Of a DNA stretch of 15,224 nt, positions 14,513 through 15,224 are shown in pieces. The translations under genes were made by a program, and so were the position numbers. The stretch is taken from NCBI GenBank assembly GCA_002422175.1, contig DITR01000199.1, positions 1 to 15,224 of the forward strand. The letters run 5' to 3'. Under the pieces are notes generated by a model that saw nothing but the letters and a program-made list of their open reading frames with translations, had not been told where the DNA came from and did not search any database. The DNA is from Alcaligenaceae bacterium UBA6179. GTDB taxonomy: Bacteria > Pseudomonadota > Gammaproteobacteria > Burkholderiales > Burkholderiaceae_B. The first letter of the stretch is position 1. Each line of letters opens with the position of its first letter.

Positions 14513-14971
14513 CTAATGCAAAAGAGGGGCTTGATCGTGACGTAAAAGCTCTTCAAGAATCAGGTAATCAATATCAGCTTCTTGGCTCCAAAGCACCATT
14601 AGAGCAATGACCTTCACGCGCTCTAGCGAAACGGGCGTGTCTTTGCATGCTAGGGCACGCTCAATCACAATTTCACGAAGTGGGGGTGGCAACACATCTG
14701 TCGTTTCTAAAAAGCTTATAAAGCCAATAACCTCAGGGCCTAACTGCTGATGCTCGACCTCAGCATAAATACGTATGCCCTGGCTTTGCGTTTGTGCCAA
14801 ATTGACACAATTTTCAGTGGTTTCAGCTAAGCCGAGCAACCACCGTATGGCCTCATCAATATCGTCATATTCAAAACCCGCAGCCGCCAAGCGCTTAGCC
14901 AAAACATCAGCCGTTGGGCAGGCTTGAGGTGTGTAGTAGTTCTTAAACAGGTAAACCAAAATATCGAACAT
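14513..14971 (-). CDS. smg: Smg family protein (DUF494)
   Basis: This 152-residue protein begins MFDILVYLFKNYY and continues through GFEYDDIDEAIRWLLGLAE, the recognisable pattern of Smg, a small cytoplasmic protein often found near dprA and topB in proteobacteria. Its biochemical role is not established. It is mostly helical, with no membrane segment or signal peptide. A good ribosome binding site, GGGGAGA, precedes ATG 14971. The gluQ gene follows after five bases, so the two form an operon. dprA, a frequent neighbour, is not next to it here. Confidence 0.92.
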   Translation of the reverse strand: MFDILVYLFKNYYTPQACPTADVLAKRLAAAGFEYDDIDEAIRWLLGLAETTENCVNLAQTQSQGIRIYAEVEHQQLGPEVIGFISFLETTDVLPPPLREIVIERALACKDTPVSLERVKVIALMVLWSQEADIDYLILEELLRHDQAPLLH

Positions 14972-15025
14972 AATCGAGGTCTCCCCTGTTGAATCGACGT
15001 TTAGCTCACAACGCCTACATGTACT

Positions 15026-15054
15026 AATTTACGCTGAAATCTTGTTTACGACAA
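15026..15054 (-). promoter_or_regulatory. Candidate promoter of smg-gluQ
   Basis: On the minus strand TTGTCG (15049-15054) is followed after exactly 17 bases by TAAATT (15026-15031). Each box matches the sigma-70 consensus at four of six positions. Transcription would start near 15019 and give a leader of about 48 bases. An 8-base palindrome, TACATGTA (15016-15023), covers the expected start point and could be an operator, but that is weak. Confidence 0.4.
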
Positions 15055-15077
15055 TCTTGACCTCATTTATTTGATTT

Positions 15078-15224
15078 TTAGACCATATCAGGCGTTAAAC
15101 GCTGATGTCGCCCAAGCCATTGCGACAATACCGCTGGTGCAGCAATGAGTAGCCCAATGAGTCCACTTTCGTAACCTGGCGCAATAAAAAGTAACGATGC
15201 AATACCACAAGACCATCGTTGCCA
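15078..15224 (-). CDS. C-terminus of an inner-membrane protein, possibly a fused TRAP transporter permease (5' end outside)
   Basis: Forty-eight codons are visible, open to the right edge. One hydrophobic stretch, CGIASLLFIAPGYESGLIGL, continues into LLIAAPAVLSQWLGRHQ, then a short polar end before TAA at 15078. The pattern of a helix, a PG turn and a second helix at the very C-terminus reminds me of 4TM/12TM fused TRAP permeases (dicarboxylate or TAXI type). The fragment is too short to be sure, and another membrane transporter would fit. No clear terminator follows; the smg promoter lies just downstream. Confidence 0.5.
   Translation of the reverse strand, partial: WQRWSCGIASLLFIAPGYESGLIGLLIAAPAVLSQWLGRHQRLTPDMV

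Overview
The gene content points to a betaproteobacterium of the order Burkholderiales, possibly close to Alcaligenaceae. The pointers are the yeast/mycobacterial-size LeuA, the DUF4936, DUF3429 and DUF455 proteins, Smg beside a long topoisomerase III, and the RhlE and PrfC types. Base composition looks moderate, without the very high GC of many relatives. The assignment is an inference from protein families; no rRNA or tRNA gene is visible. The window is chromosomal housekeeping sequence. I see no insertion sequence, prophage, CRISPR array or plasmid gene.

Layout, left to right. (1) The 3' part of an RhlE-type RNA helicase ends at a clear rho-independent terminator. The tail of that terminator is repeated three times just ahead of prfC, which encodes peptide release factor 3. 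An unrecognised membrane-anchored protein with a four-cysteine C-terminus follows. (2) rpoN (sigma-54) lies on the minus strand. Only 15 bases separate its start from a divergent gene for a two-helix membrane protein. (3) A 333-base leader holds a candidate leucine-rich leader peptide and a strong hairpin, followed by leuA (2-isopropylmalate synthase). (4) A minus-strand operon encodes a ferritin-like DUF455 protein, the flavin prenyltransferase UbiX and a DUF4936 protein. It ends tail to tail with leuA. (5) A DUF3429 membrane protein stands alone on the plus strand, divergent from DUF455. (6) A minus-strand operon runs topB, panB, SET-domain methyltransferase. panB and the SET gene overlap by four bases. 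(7) Upstream of it, also on the minus strand, are smg and gluQ (glutamyl-Q tRNA(Asp) synthetase). (8) The right edge carries the last 48 codons of a membrane protein, possibly a TRAP-type permease.

Most genes act in separate housekeeping processes: RNA remodelling, translation termination, tRNA modification, leucine, pantothenate and ubiquinone biosynthesis, and DNA topology. The least ordinary points are four. The leuA leader resembles an attenuator. A eukaryote-like SET methyltransferase shares an operon with a topoisomerase that carries a histone-like lysine-rich tail. Several plus-strand genes have a -10 box so close to the ATG that their mRNAs may be leaderless. rpoN lies outside its usual neighbourhood. 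I found no convincing wholly new multi-gene system; the SET/TopB pair and the leuA leader are the best leads.
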